64,000 nucleotides of DNA from an uncultured Streptococcus sp. (GCA_934229725.1 CAKQDX010000003.1:59469-123468), one strand, 5' to 3'; numbered from the stretch's first letter, positions 1 through 10,328 are shown. Made by a program: numbers and translations. The notes: a model not told the origin generated them from the letters alone.

Positions 1-1771
1 TCTCGTGAGCCCCTTTCTTACGTGTCGTATCAACATCCATCCGAATCACCCTGGCTTCAGGCAAGAGTTCTGTCAACTGGTCATAAGCTTTCTGTGTTCC
101 TGTACCATAATAGCGAATCTGACGACTCTGACAGTTAGGGCAGACGTGTGGTATTGCTTTTTGAAAATCACAATAGTGGCAATTCATGGTCTTGGTATCC
201 ATGTGCAAGGTCAATGAAATATCACAGTTGGGACAATCATCCACATAGCCACAGTCACGACACATGACAAAAGAGGAATACCCACGACGGTTCAACATTA
301 ATACAACTTGTTCCTTACGTGCCAAGCGTTCTCGGATTTTTTCCAAGAGAGGGGGCGTAAAATCACTCGCCTCTTGTCGGCCTACAAAGTCCTTAAAATC
401 CACCACTTCTACCTGCGGAATTTTAGCTTTAGGATTGGCCCTTTCCGTCAACTCAAGAAAATGGTAAACCCCTTTCTGAGCCCTCGCTCGTGTCTCAATA
501 GAAGGCGTCGCTGAGCCAAGGACAAGAATAGCGCTATGACTCTTGGCCCTAAGCAAGGCCACATCTCTAGCATGATAGCGAGGATTGGATTCCTGTTTGT
601 AGGTAGCTTCATGTTCCTCATCGATAATGATAGCCCCAATATTTTCCAAGGGAGCAAAGATAGCCGAACGTGCCCCTACAACAACTTTGGCTTGACCAGA
701 CCTAACCTTACGCCACTCGTCAAATTTTTCACCGTCTGACAAGCCTGAATGCATAATGGCTACCAAGTCTCCAAAACGAGAGATGAAACGATTAGTCATT
801 TGGGGTGTCAGGGAAATCTCTGGAACCAAGACAATGGCTGTTTTCCCCATGGCCAAGGTTCTCTCAATAAGATGCAGGTAAACCTCAGTCTTACCTGATC
901 CCGTTACTCCTTCCAACAAAAATGGTTTCCCACCATGACCAATCTGACCTGTCATGACTTCAACGGCATGAGCCTGTTGCGCATTCAGCTCCAGAAAATC
1001 TGTCCTTGCTACCTTTTCAAAGTAGCTGTCTGCACGACTGACCTCAACCTCAGTGATGACCAAAGCTCCAGCTTCAATGAAAAACTTAACCACATCTCGA
1101 GAAAACGATTTATGGAGGTCAGCCAACTTCCCAGATTCACTTTTTCCTAGCAAGAAGTCCCTTAACTCTAACCGTTTCTTGGCTCGTTGCGAAATGTCCA
1201 AAGTCTCTAAAATGCCTCTTTGAACAGAATAATGCTTCTCCGTTTTTATATTTTGCTTGTCCTTAGCAATGTAATCAACCGTTACGCGACCAGATTGCAC
1301 CAGACGAGGAATGGCTTGACCTTGTTCCTCTGATAATTGGGAGAAAAGAATGTGGTCTCGCCCCTGAAGAAAAGTGACCCTCTCCTCTTCACTCAGCTTA
1401 TCAGTCGCCATGATAACTTTGTCATACTGAGAATTAAGAAGACCTGGAAGCATAGACTTCAAGATGGAAATCTTATAGGAAAAGACCGTGTGTCGCATTT
1501 GGTCAGCCAGGTCCAGCTGATCCTGATTTAGGACCGGTTCATAATCCAAAAGCTCCGCAATAGGCTTCAACTCTGGAAGATTGTCTCCACTTTCCTGCTC
1601 TTCCAAACCAAGGATATAGCCTTGCAAAAGACGATTTCCCTTACCAAAAGGGACATGAACCCGCATACCGATAGCAATTTGACCTTGCATTGATTCGGGC
1701 ACAAGGTAACTATAAGGCCTGTCCGTCTGCATCAGAGGAACATCTACAATTATTTGTGCAACTAAAACCAT
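1..1771 (-). CDS. priA: Primosomal protein N' (PriA helicase), 3' end outside window
   Basis: PriA is the superfamily 2 DNA helicase that reloads the replisome at stalled forks. Reading the minus strand from the ATG at 1771 gives about 590 uninterrupted codons to the window edge. The family is usually near 800 residues, so the C-terminal helicase part is missing only because of the window. Visible motifs are Walker A GVTGSGKTEVYL around residue 290, the DEEH box, GSATPS, and the cysteine-rich zinc-binding insertion (CRDCGYVDDCPNC then CHYC and CPNC). A weak GGGAGG lies about 7 nt before the start. It is the last visible gene of gmk-rpoZ-priA, 142 bp after rpoZ. Identification is firm; the true C-terminus cannot be seen. 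Confidence 0.96.
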   Translation of the reverse strand, partial: MVLVAQIIVDVPLMQTDRPYSYLVPESMQGQIAIGMRVHVPFGKGNRLLQGYILGLEEQESGDNLPELKPIAELLDYEPVLNQDQLDLADQMRHTVFSYKISILKSMLPGLLNSQYDKVIMATDKLSEEERVTFLQGRDHILFSQLSEEQGQAIPRLVQSGRVTVDYIAKDKQNIKTEKHYSVQRGILETLDISQRAKKRLELRDFLLGKSESGKLADLHKSFSRDVVKFFIEAGALVITEVEVSRADSYFEKVARTDFLELNAQQAHAVEVMTGQIGHGGKPFLLEGVTGSGKTEVYLHLIERTLAMGKTAIVLVPEISLTPQMTNRFISRFGDLVAIMHSGLSDGEKFDEWRKVRSGQAKVVVGARSAIFAPLENIGAIIIDEEHEATYKQESNPRYHARDVALLRAKSHSAILVLGSATPSIETRARAQKGVYHFLELTERANPKAKIPQVEVVDFKDFVGRQEASDFTPPLLEKIRERLARKEQVVLMLNRRGYSSFVMCRDCGYVDDCPNCDISLTLHMDTKTMNCHYCDFQKAIPHVCPNCQSRQIRYYGTGTQKAYDQLTELLPEARVIRMDVDTTRKKGAHE

Positions 1772-1814
1772 ATATCTCCTCCCATCACTGCCTTAAGACC
1801 AGTATTTTGTAGTG

Positions 1815-1877
1815 CTCAGGATCTCCTGAGTTAGATTATCATCATAAAGAAGGAAGCTGAGACACTATGCCTCAGCT
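1815..1877 (-). other. Two inverted repeats between rpoZ and priA
   Basis: The 142-bp rpoZ-priA spacer holds two inverted repeats. One is AGCTGAG/CTCAGCT with a 9-nt loop (1855-1877), followed on the minus strand by a poor T-rich stretch. The other is a compact near-palindrome CTCAGGA-TC-TCCTGAG (1815-1830). The first could be a weak terminator or attenuator that lowers priA expression relative to gmk-rpoZ. The second has no function I recognise. Confidence 0.4.
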
Positions 1878-1913
1878 CCCCCTGTCCTCATAAACCAAAG
1901 CTAGACTTTGATT

Positions 1914-2228
1914 TTAGATTTTATCGCCTTCTTCTTTTTCTTTAGCGATTTGTTCTTTGATTTTACGTTCTTCTTCCTCAGCAGCTAGACGTGCTTGGAT
2001 AACTTTCAAACGTGCCAATTCACGTTTACCTTCTGGATCTGGGTGAATTGTGACATTTCCAGATTCAATTTCTTCAAGGGCTTGAAGCGTAGATTTGACA
2101 GCTGAAAATTCTTGAGTTGGTTCAGCACCAGCTGCCAATTCATGAGCACGTTTGGCTTGCAAAATAACCAATGAATATTTTGAAGGAACTTTATCCAAAA
2201 GCTTATCAATAGAGGGTTTCAACATCAT
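1914..2228 (-). CDS. rpoZ: DNA-directed RNA polymerase omega subunit
   Basis: The omega subunit binds beta-prime and helps assemble and stabilise RNA polymerase. The 104-residue product begins [20 protein letters not shown] and contains the conserved helix with AKRAHEL; its tail is charged and glutamate/lysine rich, as in other streptococcal omegas. The second Met (2225) is an equally plausible start, since no strong Shine-Dalgarno sequence separates the two. It follows gmk by 21 bp and precedes priA, the usual Firmicute order. Confidence 0.93.
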   Translation of the reverse strand: MMLKPSIDKLLDKVPSKYSLVILQAKRAHELAAGAEPTQEFSAVKSTLQALEEIESGNVTIHPDPEGKRELARLKVIQARLAAEEEERKIKEQIAKEKEEGDKI

Positions 2229-2249
2229 AATTCTATACCTATTCCTAAT

Positions 2250-2888
<639 letters not shown>

Positions 2889-3018
2889 TTAAACTAAGAT
2901 TAAAAATCTCTTTAAACTTGCCGTAAAAACAGAAAAGCAGATGCTCATTTCTACAGCTTGGGGGTTGTTGATTGATTCCGTGACAGCTCACTCACTGGAG
3001 CATGCCTTTTACCTTACC

Positions 3019-3047
3019 ATTCTACCAATAAAAGCGACTTTTTTCAA
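3019..3047 (-). promoter_or_regulatory. Sigma-A promoter of gmk-rpoZ-priA
   Basis: On the minus strand TTGAAA (3042-3047) and TAGAAT (3019-3024) are separated by exactly 17 bp, close to the sigma-70/sigma-A consensus. Transcription would start near 3012, giving an untranslated leader of about 130 nt before gmk. That leader contains a long-range ATGCTC/GAGCAT pairing. Confidence 0.75.
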
Positions 3048-3062
3048 GGTGAGGGAACCATT

Positions 3063-3101
3063 AAAAAGAGTGAATCCTATTTTCCTAGCACTCACTCTTT
3101 T
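3063..3101 (-). terminator. Terminator of the HAD-HAD-ftsY operon
   Basis: The arms AAAAGAGTGA (3092-3101 as complement) and TCACTCTTTT pair over 10 bp with an 18-nt loop. On the minus strand they are followed by T-rich sequence just after the ftsY stop, which fits a rho-independent terminator. The gmk promoter begins only about 16 bp further on. Confidence 0.7.
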
Positions 3102-3112
3102 ATTCTTATCTT

Positions 3113-4585
3113 TTAAACCAAGCCAGTCAAGAGACCTTGCATAAATTCTTCCGAATGGAATTCACCAATATCATCAATTTTTTCACCAAAACCAATCAAT
3201 TTTACTGGGATATCCAATTCTTGGCGAATGGCTAGAACTACCCCACCCTTGGCACTACCGTCCAACTTAGTCAAGATAAGACCAGTCAAGGGTGTGATTT
3301 TTGAAAATTCCTTAGCCTGACTAAGCGCATTTTGACCTGTTGAAGCATCCAAAGCCAAGAGGGTTTCATGAGGAGCTTCTGGGACCACACGTTTGATAAT
3401 ACGGCCAATCTTTTCAAGCTCTGCCATGAGGTTGTCTTTATTTTGCAAGCGACCTGCCGTGTCAATCATGAGAACATCAACGTCCTCAGCAAGAGCCTTT
3501 TCCATACCATCAAAGACTACTGAAGCAGGGTCAGCCTTCTCAGCACCAGTCACCACTGGCACCTCTACACGACGCCCCCACTCGACCAACTGGGCAACAG
3601 CCCCTGCACGGAAGGTATCAGCAGCAACCAGCATGACTTTTTTGCCTTCTTGTTTGTATTTGTGTGCCAACTTACCGATAGATGTCGTCTTACCTACACC
3701 ATTGACCCCAACAAAAAGCATAACAGTCAAGCCATCCTGGAAGTTAATTTGCTCATTGTAAACATCGTCCTTCTCATAGATATCCACAAGCTTTTCGATA
3801 ATCAAGCGTTGCAAATCCTCAGTCTTTTTGACATTTTCAAGGCGAGCTTCATAGCGTAAGTCTTCCGTTAATTGTGTCGCAACATTGACCCCAACGTCAG
3901 AGAGAATTAGCATTTCTTCCAATTCTTCGAAAAATTCTTCATCAACACGACGGAAATTAGCGAAAAATTCATTCAGACGGGCAGCAAAACCAGTACGGGT
4001 CTTTTTGAGTGTCCGATCATACTTTTCTTGTTCTGTTTCTACTTGGAAAGGAGCAACTTCTTCGGGTTTTTCCTCAACTTGACGGGTTTGAACCGCTTCA
4101 AAAGTAACTGTCTCACCTTTTTCGGCAGCAGCAGCTACTTGAGCTTTCTTGGCATAATAGTCAGCCATGACATCAGCAAAATGGTTATCCACAGCAGCTT
4201 GACTTTCTTCAGGCTCTTGACCTACTTCTGACTCACTAGAAGCAATACTATCCTCAGAAAAATCTTCAACCGTTTCTTCTTCAGATACTTCTTCGCTGTT
4301 CACGTCTACAGCGTCAGCCACTTCATCAACAGATTCTGTGGATAAAGCTTCTTCTGGATTTTCTGACTGACTTACCTGCTCAGTTTGACTCTCACTAGCT
4401 GACTCGCTTGTTGATAAATCTTGATGATCAAGGAACTCGACTTCTGAGTCAAAGTTTTGCAAGTCTTGATTGTCAAGAGACTCTGTTTCTGAAATGTCAT
4501 TTGTTAAATCATTGCTGGCAACAGTTTCTGCAGCTTCCTGTGACTGTTCGTTTTTCTGTCCAAATAATCGATCAAATAGACCCAT
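3113..4585 (-). CDS. ftsY: Signal recognition particle receptor FtsY
   Basis: FtsY is the membrane-associated SRP receptor GTPase that docks Ffh-ribosome complexes at the translocon. The C-terminal NG domain (about residues 190-490) shows GVNGVGKTTSIGKLA, the DTAGR motif and TKLDGSAKGG. The first ~170 residues are a long, very acidic, Ser/Glu/Gln-rich, low-complexity A-domain with short repeats of the form LDNQDLQ/LDHQDLS. This makes the protein long (490 residues), although streptococcal FtsY proteins commonly carry such extensions. AAGGAG precedes the ATG. It ends a three-gene operon with two HAD phosphatases. Confidence 0.97.
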   Translation of the reverse strand: MGLFDRLFGQKNEQSQEAAETVASNDLTNDISETESLDNQDLQNFDSEVEFLDHQDLSTSESASESQTEQVSQSENPEEALSTESVDEVADAVDVNSEEVSEEETVEDFSEDSIASSESEVGQEPEESQAAVDNHFADVMADYYAKKAQVAAAAEKGETVTFEAVQTRQVEEKPEEVAPFQVETEQEKYDRTLKKTRTGFAARLNEFFANFRRVDEEFFEELEEMLILSDVGVNVATQLTEDLRYEARLENVKKTEDLQRLIIEKLVDIYEKDDVYNEQINFQDGLTVMLFVGVNGVGKTTSIGKLAHKYKQEGKKVMLVAADTFRAGAVAQLVEWGRRVEVPVVTGAEKADPASVVFDGMEKALAEDVDVLMIDTAGRLQNKDNLMAELEKIGRIIKRVVPEAPHETLLALDASTGQNALSQAKEFSKITPLTGLILTKLDGSAKGGVVLAIRQELDIPVKLIGFGEKIDDIGEFHSEEFMQGLLTGLV

Positions 4586-4595
4586 TTGGTTCTCC

Positions 4596-5414
4596 TTATT
4601 TCTCTAAAATATAGTTATGGATGGCCTCAGCCACACCAGATTCTTCATTCGTTTTGGTTGTTACAGCATCTGCGACAGCCTTGACCTTGGCAACACCATT
4701 AGCCATTGCCACACCTAGACCAGCCCATTTCAACATGGTCAAATCGTTTTCCTCATCACCCATGGCCATGACTTGACTTTGGTCAATGCCCAGATAATCT
4801 GACAATAGTTTCAAGCCCTCGGCCTTATGAACACCCTTAGGCATCACTTCAAGGATAATTTCTCGAGACTTAAAAACTTCAAAGTCTTTGGAAAGCTGTT
4901 TTGGTAATTTGGGAATTTGTGCATCCAAAAATGCTTCCTCACAGACCGTAACAATCTTATTATAGACGATATTCTTCGGAATGTCATCAATGCTATCCAC
5001 ATCAACAAAGGTCAGGGCTGGATTAGCCTGGCGGTAGAGAGAGTGGTTTCCTTTACTTGGCACACCATAGACGATGCCATCACTGAGAACATCCATGGGA
5101 AGTCCCAGAGGTTCAAAAGCAGCGTAAACCTGCTCTATATCCTCTCGACTCATCTCCTTCTTTACGAGGATATCGCCGTTATTGCGCTGAACCAAGCCAC
5201 CATTAAAAGTCACGCTGTAATGCTTGTCATCCAACAAGCCCAAATCTTTCAAAATATGGTCGATTGCAGGAAGAGGACGACCAGTCGTAATGACCACGTG
5301 AACGCCCTTAGCTTCTGCCGCCTTTAGAGCCTCTCTATTTTCAACAGTAACCTGCTTATCCTTGGTAAAAAGCGTCCCATCCAAATCCAAGGCCAGTAGT
5401 TTAATCTCAGACAT
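4596..5414 (-). CDS. Cof-type HAD sugar-phosphatase
   Basis: This is a haloacid-dehalogenase superfamily hydrolase of the Cof/YidA subfamily, which removes phosphate from sugar phosphates or similar small molecules. The 272 residues contain motif I LALDLDGTLF near residue 8, the motif II TTGR, a large cap domain, and the C-terminal GDEENDLTML motif IV. The start overlaps the stop of the upstream HAD gene by 8 bp, implying translational coupling. ftsY follows 10 bp later. The substrate cannot be told from sequence. Confidence 0.9.
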   Translation of the reverse strand: MSEIKLLALDLDGTLFTKDKQVTVENREALKAAEAKGVHVVITTGRPLPAIDHILKDLGLLDDKHYSVTFNGGLVQRNNGDILVKKEMSREDIEQVYAAFEPLGLPMDVLSDGIVYGVPSKGNHSLYRQANPALTFVDVDSIDDIPKNIVYNKIVTVCEEAFLDAQIPKLPKQLSKDFEVFKSREIILEVMPKGVHKAEGLKLLSDYLGIDQSQVMAMGDEENDLTMLKWAGLGVAMANGVAKVKAVADAVTTKTNEESGVAEAIHNYILEK

Positions 5415-6201
5415 CTGAACCTACCAACCCTTCCATAAAATCAAAGACGGCACCATCTTTATGGTGACCAATCACTTCATCAGCTACAGCCTTAATCTCA
5501 TCACGCGCATTTCCCATCGCAATAGCACGTCCCGCAAAGGTCAGCATCTCCATATCATTGAGATTATCACCAAAAGCCACAACATCCGAAGCCTGACGCC
5601 CTAACTCTTGACAGAGATGGTAGAGACCAAAGCCCTTATCCACACCCTTAAGAATAATATCCATAGAGTCAAAGCCAGTTGTCACAGCCGTCATATCCTC
5701 AAAAATCGTGTTAAGATAATCGCCACGCTCTATGATGGTATCCCCTTGGAACTTAGCCGTCACCTTAAAAATATCATCCGTCACTGATTCAAGGTCTGTC
5801 GCCACGACATTTTTATAATAACGTTCCATAGCCTTGAGATAGGCAGGGTCAGCATCGCTAGGTGCATAAGCCCCCTGACGGCCTGACAGGAGAATACCTT
5901 CACAGGTTGGCAAGGCTAAAGTCGTATCAGCGATTTTCAAATAATCTTTAGGGTCTAGTTTTGACTCAAACAAGACCTGACCCTTATACTGAACCAAGGC
6001 TCCGTTTTCCGCAATGATGGCAATACGGTCCACAAACCCGTCAAAAAGCTCCTCCAAGGCTAAAAGAGCCCGTCCAGAGGCAACTGTAAAAACATAGTCC
6101 TTGGCCTCACAAGCGTCCAACAGGCTATCCAAACGTGCTTTATCATAAGTACCAAGATGATCCAAAAAAGTACCATCCATATCTGTTGCTAAAATTTTCA
6201 A
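5407..6201 (-). CDS. Cof-type HAD hydrolase, TTG start
   Basis: This is a second Cof-subfamily HAD phosphatase (264 residues), related to but clearly diverged from its downstream neighbour. It has ATDMDGTFLD at the N-terminus, ASGRALLAL as motif II, and FGDNLNDMEML as motif IV. The start codon is TTG at 6201, supported by GGGAG 7 nt upstream and by placement of the DxDGT motif directly after it. It is the first gene of the HAD-HAD-ftsY operon. A probable -10 TACAAT lies at 6237-6242 on the minus strand. Confidence 0.88.
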   Translation of the reverse strand: MKILATDMDGTFLDHLGTYDKARLDSLLDACEAKDYVFTVASGRALLALEELFDGFVDRIAIIAENGALVQYKGQVLFESKLDPKDYLKIADTTLALPTCEGILLSGRQGAYAPSDADPAYLKAMERYYKNVVATDLESVTDDIFKVTAKFQGDTIIERGDYLNTIFEDMTAVTTGFDSMDIILKGVDKGFGLYHLCQELGRQASDVVAFGDNLNDMEMLTFAGRAIAMGNARDEIKAVADEVIGHHKDGAVFDFMEGLVGSDV

Positions 6202-6324
6202 AATAATCTCCCTTCAGGTCGAATACACTTGCTCCTATTGTACCAAAAATAAGAACATAAGTTAGGGAAAAGCCATGGTTATGAGAGAAAATATAGTATT
6301 TCACTTGCAAATTATGTTTTTAAG

Positions 6325-6361
6325 TTGTATCATTACTGTAGTACAAAAATAATGTAATGAT
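6325..6361 (+). promoter_or_regulatory. Promoter with inverted-repeat operator for GntR-ABC unit
   Basis: TTGTAT (6325-6330) and AATAAT (6348-6353) are 17 bp apart, a plausible sigma-A promoter. A perfect 8-bp inverted repeat ATCATTAC/GTAATGAT (6329-6336 and 6354-6361) brackets it, with a smaller TGTAGTACA palindrome in the middle. YtrA-type GntR repressors usually bind palindromes over their own promoters, so this is the likely autoregulatory operator (inference). Confidence 0.6.
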
Positions 6362-6383
6362 ATTTCCTAGAAAGGAGTCTCTT

Positions 6384-6761
6384 ATGGCTTGGACATTTGA
6401 TGAAAAATCACCCATTTATCTTCAAATCGCCTATCGCGTCAAACTTAAAATTGCTTCCAAAGAATTAAGCATGGGGCAACAACTTTTACCCGTTCGAGAA
6501 TTCGCTCAAGAAGCCGGTGTCAATCCAAACACCGTACAAAGAGCCTTCCAAGAACTGGAAAAAGAGGGCTTGGTTTACTCTGCCCGTACTTCTGGTCGCT
6601 TTGTCACCGAAGACGAGAAACTCATTAACCAAAAACGACACGAAATTGCTCAAAACCTGATCAAAAATTTTGTCACTGAAATGTCGGCTATTGGCTTCAG
6701 TTCACCTGAAATTAAAACCATTATCACCGACTACATTGAACAAAGAGGAAAGGAGTTATAG
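6384..6761 (+). CDS. GntR-family (YtrA-type) transcriptional repressor
   Basis: This is a short winged-helix GntR regulator of 125 residues with almost no effector domain, typical of the YtrA subfamily that controls an adjacent ABC transporter. Residues 1-75 carry the wHTH (PIYLQIAYRVK, then VREFAQEAGVNPNTVQRAFQELEKEGL). A longer reading frame opens at 6357, but the ATG at 6384 follows AAAGGAG at the right spacing and gives the conserved N-terminus MAWTFDEKSPIY. The ABC ATPase begins 5 bp after its stop, so the genes are one operon. In this subfamily the signal is often a cell-envelope antibiotic, which is not demonstrable here. Confidence 0.9.
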   Translation: MAWTFDEKSPIYLQIAYRVKLKIASKELSMGQQLLPVREFAQEAGVNPNTVQRAFQELEKEGLVYSARTSGRFVTEDEKLINQKRHEIAQNLIKNFVTEMSAIGFSSPEIKTIITDYIEQRGKEL

Positions 6762-6765
6762 ACTG

Positions 6766-7464
6766 ATGACTGATATTGTAACTTTAACGAATCTCACCAA
6801 AACCTACAATGGTTTTCCAGCCCTAAGAGATGTGACCATGACTATCCCTTCAGGAAAGATTGTCGGTCTCCTAGGACCAAATGGAAGTGGTAAAACGACC
6901 CTCATTAAGATTTTGAATGGTCTCCTTCAGCCATCTTCTGGCCTTGTAACCATTAACGGATTTGAGCCATCACCTATCACCAAGGCACAAGTGGCTTATC
7001 TACCTGACACAACCTACTTAGACGAAAGTAAGACCATCCAATACTACTTGGACTTCTTCCAAGACTTCTATCCCGATTTTCGCTATCCTCTTGCCTTGCA
7101 ACTCCTAGAGGATCTAAACCTTCAACCTAATCTTCGCCTCAAAGACCTTTCAAAAGGAAACAAGGAAAAAGTTCAGTTGATTTTGGTTATGAGTCGTGAG
7201 GCCAAGCTCTATCTTCTTGATGAACCTATTGGTGGCGTTGACCCTGCATCTCGTGACTATATTATCAGGACCATCATCAACCAATACTCAGAAGAAGCTT
7301 CTGTTATCATCTCAACTCATTTGATTTCAGATGTTGAATCTATTTTAGACGAGGTTGTTTTCTTAAAGTACGGTCAGATTGAACTTCAAGGAGATGCCGA
7401 TAATATCCGCCAAGCCCATGGCAAGTCTATTGACAAGCTCTTCAGAGAGATGTTCCACAACTAG
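6766..7464 (+). CDS. ABC transporter ATP-binding protein (YtrB-like)
   Basis: This is the nucleotide-binding subunit of an ABC-2 type exporter. The 232 residues contain Walker A GPNGSGKT near residue 40, the degenerate signature LSKGNKEK, Walker B LYLLDEPIGGVD, and the switch histidine in ISTHL. A longer frame opens at 6670 inside gntR, but the ATG at 6766 matches family N-termini and has AAAGGAG upstream. It lies between its regulator and its membrane partner. The substrate is unknown. Confidence 0.92.
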   Translation: MTDIVTLTNLTKTYNGFPALRDVTMTIPSGKIVGLLGPNGSGKTTLIKILNGLLQPSSGLVTINGFEPSPITKAQVAYLPDTTYLDESKTIQYYLDFFQDFYPDFRYPLALQLLEDLNLQPNLRLKDLSKGNKEKVQLILVMSREAKLYLLDEPIGGVDPASRDYIIRTIINQYSEEASVIISTHLISDVESILDEVVFLKYGQIELQGDADNIRQAHGKSIDKLFREMFHN

Positions 7465-7475
7465 GAGGTATGAGC

Positions 7476-8261
7476 ATGTTTTGGAAATTAGTTAAGTATG
7501 AATTACAATCAGTCCGCAAGTGGTACCTTGGCATCTATGGGATTGCCATCCTACTGTCCATACCTTTGGGCTTAATGCTTCAAAAATTAATAGTCACTTT
7601 TGAACACAGCCACAAGGAACCAAGCCTACTTTTTATGGCCTTCTTTACACTGATTGTTATTGCTACCATTGTTGTTTGGGGAACCATCTATATTGCAACT
7701 ATTGTCCTCATCATCAAACGCTTTGCGACCAGCATCTTTGGACGAGAAGGCTACCTAAGCAACACGCTTCCTGTTTCAGCGCACCAGCTTATCTTGTCTA
7801 AACTCTTTGTAGCCTTTATTTTAGATACGATTTCATCTCTCGTTGTACTCGCTTCAATTGGCATTATAGCCGCTTTCAACCTTGATATGAAAGATATCCT
7901 CCTGACTACCAGCTACTTTGGTCAAATCTTAAAAGAAATAGGGGCTCTCTACCTCTTCATCCCTGCTACAATTTTAGGAACAATTGCCGGTATTCTACTT
8001 TATTATCTCTGTATTAGCATAGGCAATCTCTTCAACACTAACAAAATTCTTATGGGGTTTGTCGCTTATTTCGCTATTCAGTCCATCCTATTCTTTATTG
8101 GTTTCTTCTTTGGATTTAGCGCTGCTTTGACTTCAAATATCACAAATAATTCAATGAACAATTTGACATATATTTTGGGTATCATTCAGTCTATCGTTAT
8201 TATCGCTGCAAGCTACTTTGGCACCTACTATATCATGACCAAGCGCTTAAACTTAGACTAA
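7476..8261 (+). CDS. ABC transporter membrane subunit
   Basis: This is a polytopic protein of 261 residues with about six hydrophobic segments (near 20-40, 55-90, 105-135, 155-185, 195-220, 235-255). It is presumably the channel half of the transporter whose ATPase lies just upstream. An ATG at 7470 is in frame but sits one base after GGAGG; the ATG at 7476 has a 7-nt spacing and is preferred. No sequence motif reveals the substrate. It ends at a strong bidirectional terminator. Confidence 0.85.
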   Translation: MFWKLVKYELQSVRKWYLGIYGIAILLSIPLGLMLQKLIVTFEHSHKEPSLLFMAFFTLIVIATIVVWGTIYIATIVLIIKRFATSIFGREGYLSNTLPVSAHQLILSKLFVAFILDTISSLVVLASIGIIAAFNLDMKDILLTTSYFGQILKEIGALYLFIPATILGTIAGILLYYLCISIGNLFNTNKILMGFVAYFAIQSILFFIGFFFGFSAALTSNITNNSMNNLTYILGIIQSIVIIAASYFGTYYIMTKRLNLD

Positions 8262-8270
8262 AAGAAAAAC

Positions 8271-8298
8271 CGTGTTCCTTCTGGAACACGATTTTTTT
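8271..8298. terminator. Bidirectional terminator between ABC unit and ami operon
   Basis: The perfect stem CGTGTTCC/GGAACACG has a 4-nt loop. It is flanked by T7 on the plus strand and by a TTTTTCTTTT tract on the minus strand, so it can end both convergent operons. Confidence 0.9.
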
Positions 8299-8311
8299 GC
8301 ATTGAAAAGAC

Positions 8312-9241
8312 TTATTTACCTTGTTCTTTACGGTAAGTCTCGATTTCCGCCTTGTTACCCCAAACGAAGTGTCCTGGACGTACTTCAGCCATTTCTGGTT
8401 TATCGACAGAATAGTCATGCTGGTTTGGATCATAAACCTTCAAGACTTTCTTACGCTCCAAGATTGGGTCTGGAATAGGAACAGCAGACAAGAGTGACTT
8501 GGTGTAAGGGTGAATAGGATTGTTGTAGAGTTCTTCCGTTTCGGCAACTTCCACAATTGTTCCCTTATAGATAACAGCGATACGGTCGGAAATGAAACGT
8601 ACCACTGACAAGTCGTGAGCGATAAAGAGGTAGGTCAATCCCAACTCTTTTTGGAATTTCTTAAGCAAGTTCAAAATTTGGGCACGGACTGAAACGTCAA
8701 GGGCTGAAATCGGTTCATCGGCAATAACCAAGTCAGGTTGCATAACCAAGGAACGCGCAATCCCGATACGTTGACGTTGTCCCCCAGAAAATTCGTGAGG
8801 ATAACGTGTCAAGTGCTCTTCGAGAAGCCCTACTTCTTTGATGATCTCCTTGATTTTAGCCTTACGGTCTTCTTCATCCTTATAAAGGTGGAAGTTATAC
8901 AAACCTTCAGACAAGATATAATCAACCGTCGCACGTTCATTCAGACTCGCTGCAGGGTCTTGGAAAATCATCTGAATACGACGGATAAGGTCATTTTTCT
9001 CAGAGTGAGATAAATGTCCATTAATTTTCTTACCATCAAATATAATGTCGCCATTACTTGTATCATTTAGACCAATAATGGCACGCCCGATAGTCGTTTT
9101 ACCACTACCAGACTCACCAACGAGGGAAAAGGTTTCACCCTTGTTGATGAAAAAATTAGCATTGTGGACCGCAACGAATTTCTTGCTTCCCTCACCGAAG
9201 GAAATTTCCACATCTTTTACTTCAACTAACTTCTCAGGCAT
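8312..9241 (-). CDS. amiF: Oligopeptide ABC transporter ATPase OppF/AmiF
   Basis: This is the second of two cytoplasmic ATPases that power oligopeptide import. The 309 residues include Walker [12 protein letters not shown], signature [15 protein letters not shown], Walker [13 protein letters not shown], and a C-terminal oligopeptide-type extension ([16 protein letters not shown]). The frame opens at 9256, but the ATG at 9241 follows AGGAGG correctly. That start overlaps the amiE stop by 8 bp (ATGCCTGA). It is the last gene of the ami operon, ending at the bidirectional terminator. Confidence 0.95.
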   Translation of the reverse strand: MPEKLVEVKDVEISFGEGSKKFVAVHNANFFINKGETFSLVGESGSGKTTIGRAIIGLNDTSNGDIIFDGKKINGHLSHSEKNDLIRRIQMIFQDPAASLNERATVDYILSEGLYNFHLYKDEEDRKAKIKEIIKEVGLLEEHLTRYPHEFSGGQRQRIGIARSLVMQPDLVIADEPISALDVSVRAQILNLLKKFQKELGLTYLFIAHDLSVVRFISDRIAVIYKGTIVEVAETEELYNNPIHPYTKSLLSAVPIPDPILERKKVLKVYDPNQHDYSVDKPEMAEVRPGHFVWGNKAEIETYRKEQGK

Positions 9242-10319
9242 TGCCTTCCTCCTCATCTTCTAAATGTGCAAATCCCATATTGGCACGGATTTTTTCATGT
9301 AGATTTTGGATGACCTCAGGTTTTTCAACTTTTGGCGCATCCTCATGTAAGAGCCAGGTCTTAGCCCAGTGAGTATCAGAAACTTGGAATTGTGGCGCTT
9401 TTTCCTCAAAGTCAATTTGCATGGCATAGTCTGAACGCAAGGCAAAGGCATCTCCAACTACGGGTGTATAAAGTGACGGTGGTGTTCCTGGAATTGAGAA
9501 AAGTTCACCCTTATCAGCAGCCAACTGTGGTAAGCTTGACAGCAAGCTCCAAGTATAGGGATGGCAAGGTTCATAGAAAATTTCCTCAACCGTAGCAAAC
9601 TCAATGATTTCACCAGCATACATAACAGCAACCTTATCAGCGATACTAGCTACGACACCAAGGTCATGGGTAATGAAAATGACTGAGAAACCATACTCCT
9701 CTTTGAGTGATTTCAAGAGATCAATGATTTGAGCCTGAATCGTCACATCAAGAGCCGTTGTTGGCTCGTCACAGATAAGAATATCAGGACGACAAGCTAA
9801 GGCAATGGCAATAACGATACGTTGACGCATCCCACCAGAATATTGGAAAGGATATTCATTGAAACGTTCCTCCGCATCAGGAATACCGACCTTGTCCATA
9901 TAGTCAATGGCCATTTTCTTAGCTTCCTTAGGCGATTTACCTTGGTGCTTGACAATGACTTCAACAATTTGACTACCAATAGTCTTAATAGGGTCCAGAC
10001 TGGTCATAGGATCCTGAAAGATTGTTGCAATCTTAGCCCCACGAATTGGTGCCCAATCTTGGTGACTCTTAAGTTTTGTTAAATCTTGACCACGATAATT
10101 AATAGATCCACTGGCTACACGACCATTTTCTTCAAGCATCCCTGTGAAAGTTTTAGTCAAGACTGATTTACCTGAACCAGACTCACCAACCAAGGCCAAA
10201 ACCTCACCTTCAACCAAATCAAGAGAAACCCCTCGAATAGCTGTCAAAACACGGTCACGAACGTCAAATTCCACGACGATATCGCGAGCCGATAATATTA
10301 CATTTTTATTTTCTGTCAT
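9234..10319 (-). CDS. amiE: Oligopeptide ABC transporter ATPase OppD/AmiE
   Basis: This is the first ATPase of the oligopeptide importer (361 residues). Walker A is [12 protein letters not shown], the signature [15 protein letters not shown], and Walker [13 protein letters not shown]. The oligopeptide/dipeptide C-terminal region [14 protein letters not shown] is followed by a long acidic tail. It heterodimerises with AmiF under the AmiC/AmiD channel. It starts 9 bp after amiD. Confidence 0.96.
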   Translation of the reverse strand: MTENKNVILSARDIVVEFDVRDRVLTAIRGVSLDLVEGEVLALVGESGSGKSVLTKTFTGMLEENGRVASGSINYRGQDLTKLKSHQDWAPIRGAKIATIFQDPMTSLDPIKTIGSQIVEVIVKHQGKSPKEAKKMAIDYMDKVGIPDAEERFNEYPFQYSGGMRQRIVIAIALACRPDILICDEPTTALDVTIQAQIIDLLKSLKEEYGFSVIFITHDLGVVASIADKVAVMYAGEIIEFATVEEIFYEPCHPYTWSLLSSLPQLAADKGELFSIPGTPPSLYTPVVGDAFALRSDYAMQIDFEEKAPQFQVSDTHWAKTWLLHEDAPKVEKPEVIQNLHEKIRANMGFAHLEDEEEGNA

Positions 10320-10328
10320 ATTGGACTC

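Noticed and set aside
3393..3761. Plus-strand ORF of 122 codons inside ftsY
   Set aside because: It is antisense to the conserved GTPase domain, with no RBS.
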